Origin: Tricholomella constricta
Lineage: Eukaryota; Basidiomycota; Agaricomycetes; Agaricales; Lyophyllaceae
Length of the DNA stretch: 64,000 bases
NCBI GenBank assembly: GCA_013368375.1
Contig: JAACJP010000011.1
Location: forward strand, 744,001-808,000
Direction of reading: 5' to 3'
In this document: one piece after another, positions 63,889 to 64,000 of the stretch
Numbering within the stretch: position 1 is the first letter of the stretch
Layout: every line of letters begins with the position of its first letter
The notes under the pieces: generated by a model
What the model saw: the letters and a program-made list of their open reading frames with translations, nothing else
What the model was told of the DNA's origin: nothing
The model's database searches: none
Made by a program: the position numbers and the translations under genes

Positions 63889-64000
63889 TTGGCGTTAGAT
63901 CTAAGAAAATTAGATGTTACAACATGATTTGGATTAAAGGACAGCTTTCGAACGGACCAAGCGTAGTAGTACTCGGGAAGCCTGATCATCGGCTTTTTTG
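63889..64000. other. Window edge, nothing recognised
   Basis: Probably the 5' flank of the CACTA transposase gene; the element end would lie outside the window. Confidence 0.3.

Noticed and set aside
1..64000. tRNA, rRNA or CRISPR arrays
   Set aside because: No cloverleaf with A/B boxes, rRNA core sequence or regularly spaced repeat-spacer pattern was recognised by eye; a covariance-model scan was not possible.

Overview
The window is a transposon-dense stretch of a filamentous fungal genome, almost certainly a mushroom-forming basidiomycete (Agaricomycotina). The evidence is very short introns (about 47-65 nt, GTGAGT/GTAAGT donors), chromodomain Ty3/gypsy elements of the Tf2 type, tnp2/CACTA-like transposase genes of the kind expanded in Agaricomycetes, and decayed exons of typical fungal genes (P4-ATPase flippase, MFS transporter, fungal-specific transcription factor). 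No rRNA, tRNA, CRISPR array or bacterial operon was seen. Family assignments come from reading motifs; nothing was searched.

Layout. 1-2463: end of a gypsy integrase (minus), a 341-bp MITE-like repeat (657-997) and scraps of a decayed gene. 2464-19242: copy 1 of a Ty3/gypsy family here called element II (221-bp LTRs; gag, pol with chromodomain, and an extra 990-codon ORF3 before the 3' LTR). A second, unrelated gypsy family, element I (3087-9532, minus, 190-bp LTRs, intact gag and pol), is nested inside its gag. 19243-22301: truncated element II copy 2. 22302-27039: decayed chromodomain gypsy element IV on the minus strand. 27040-37842: element II copy 3, lacking its 5' end but with gag-protease, pol and an intact ORF3. 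37843-40362: fragments of a plus-strand relative of element IV, split by a solo LTR with a 5-bp target duplication. 40363-45514: decayed P4-ATPase and MFS genes and two small unknown genes. 45515-51932: a second copy of the 341-bp repeat carrying a complete 6,069-bp DNA transposon (45616-51684; 16-bp terminal inverted repeats, 8-bp target duplication) with one large intron-containing P-element-like transposase gene ending in a PHD finger. 52.5-55.9 kb: a tnp2-like transposase gene. 55.9-58.5 kb: 5' part of a relative of element I (element V, minus). 58.5-59.3 kb: remnant of a transcription-factor gene. 59.8-63.9 kb: a CACTA/tnp2 transposase gene (minus).

How the parts work. The two main gypsy families appear to solve the gag-pol problem differently. 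Elements I and V carry a textbook -1 ribosomal frameshift signal (G GGA AAT, 6-nt spacer, perfect 10-bp stem with the gag stop in its loop), conserved in both copies. Element II places gag-protease and pol in one frame separated by a single UGA followed by CUA, the classic leaky-stop context, in all three copies. Element II also shows a striking and unexplained property: its whole length, coding and non-coding, is packed with short perfect hairpins (6-10 bp arms, 1-11 nt loops), and it carries a large unrecognised ORF3. Most premature stops in element II are C-to-T changes at CpG, as expected from methylation-linked decay.
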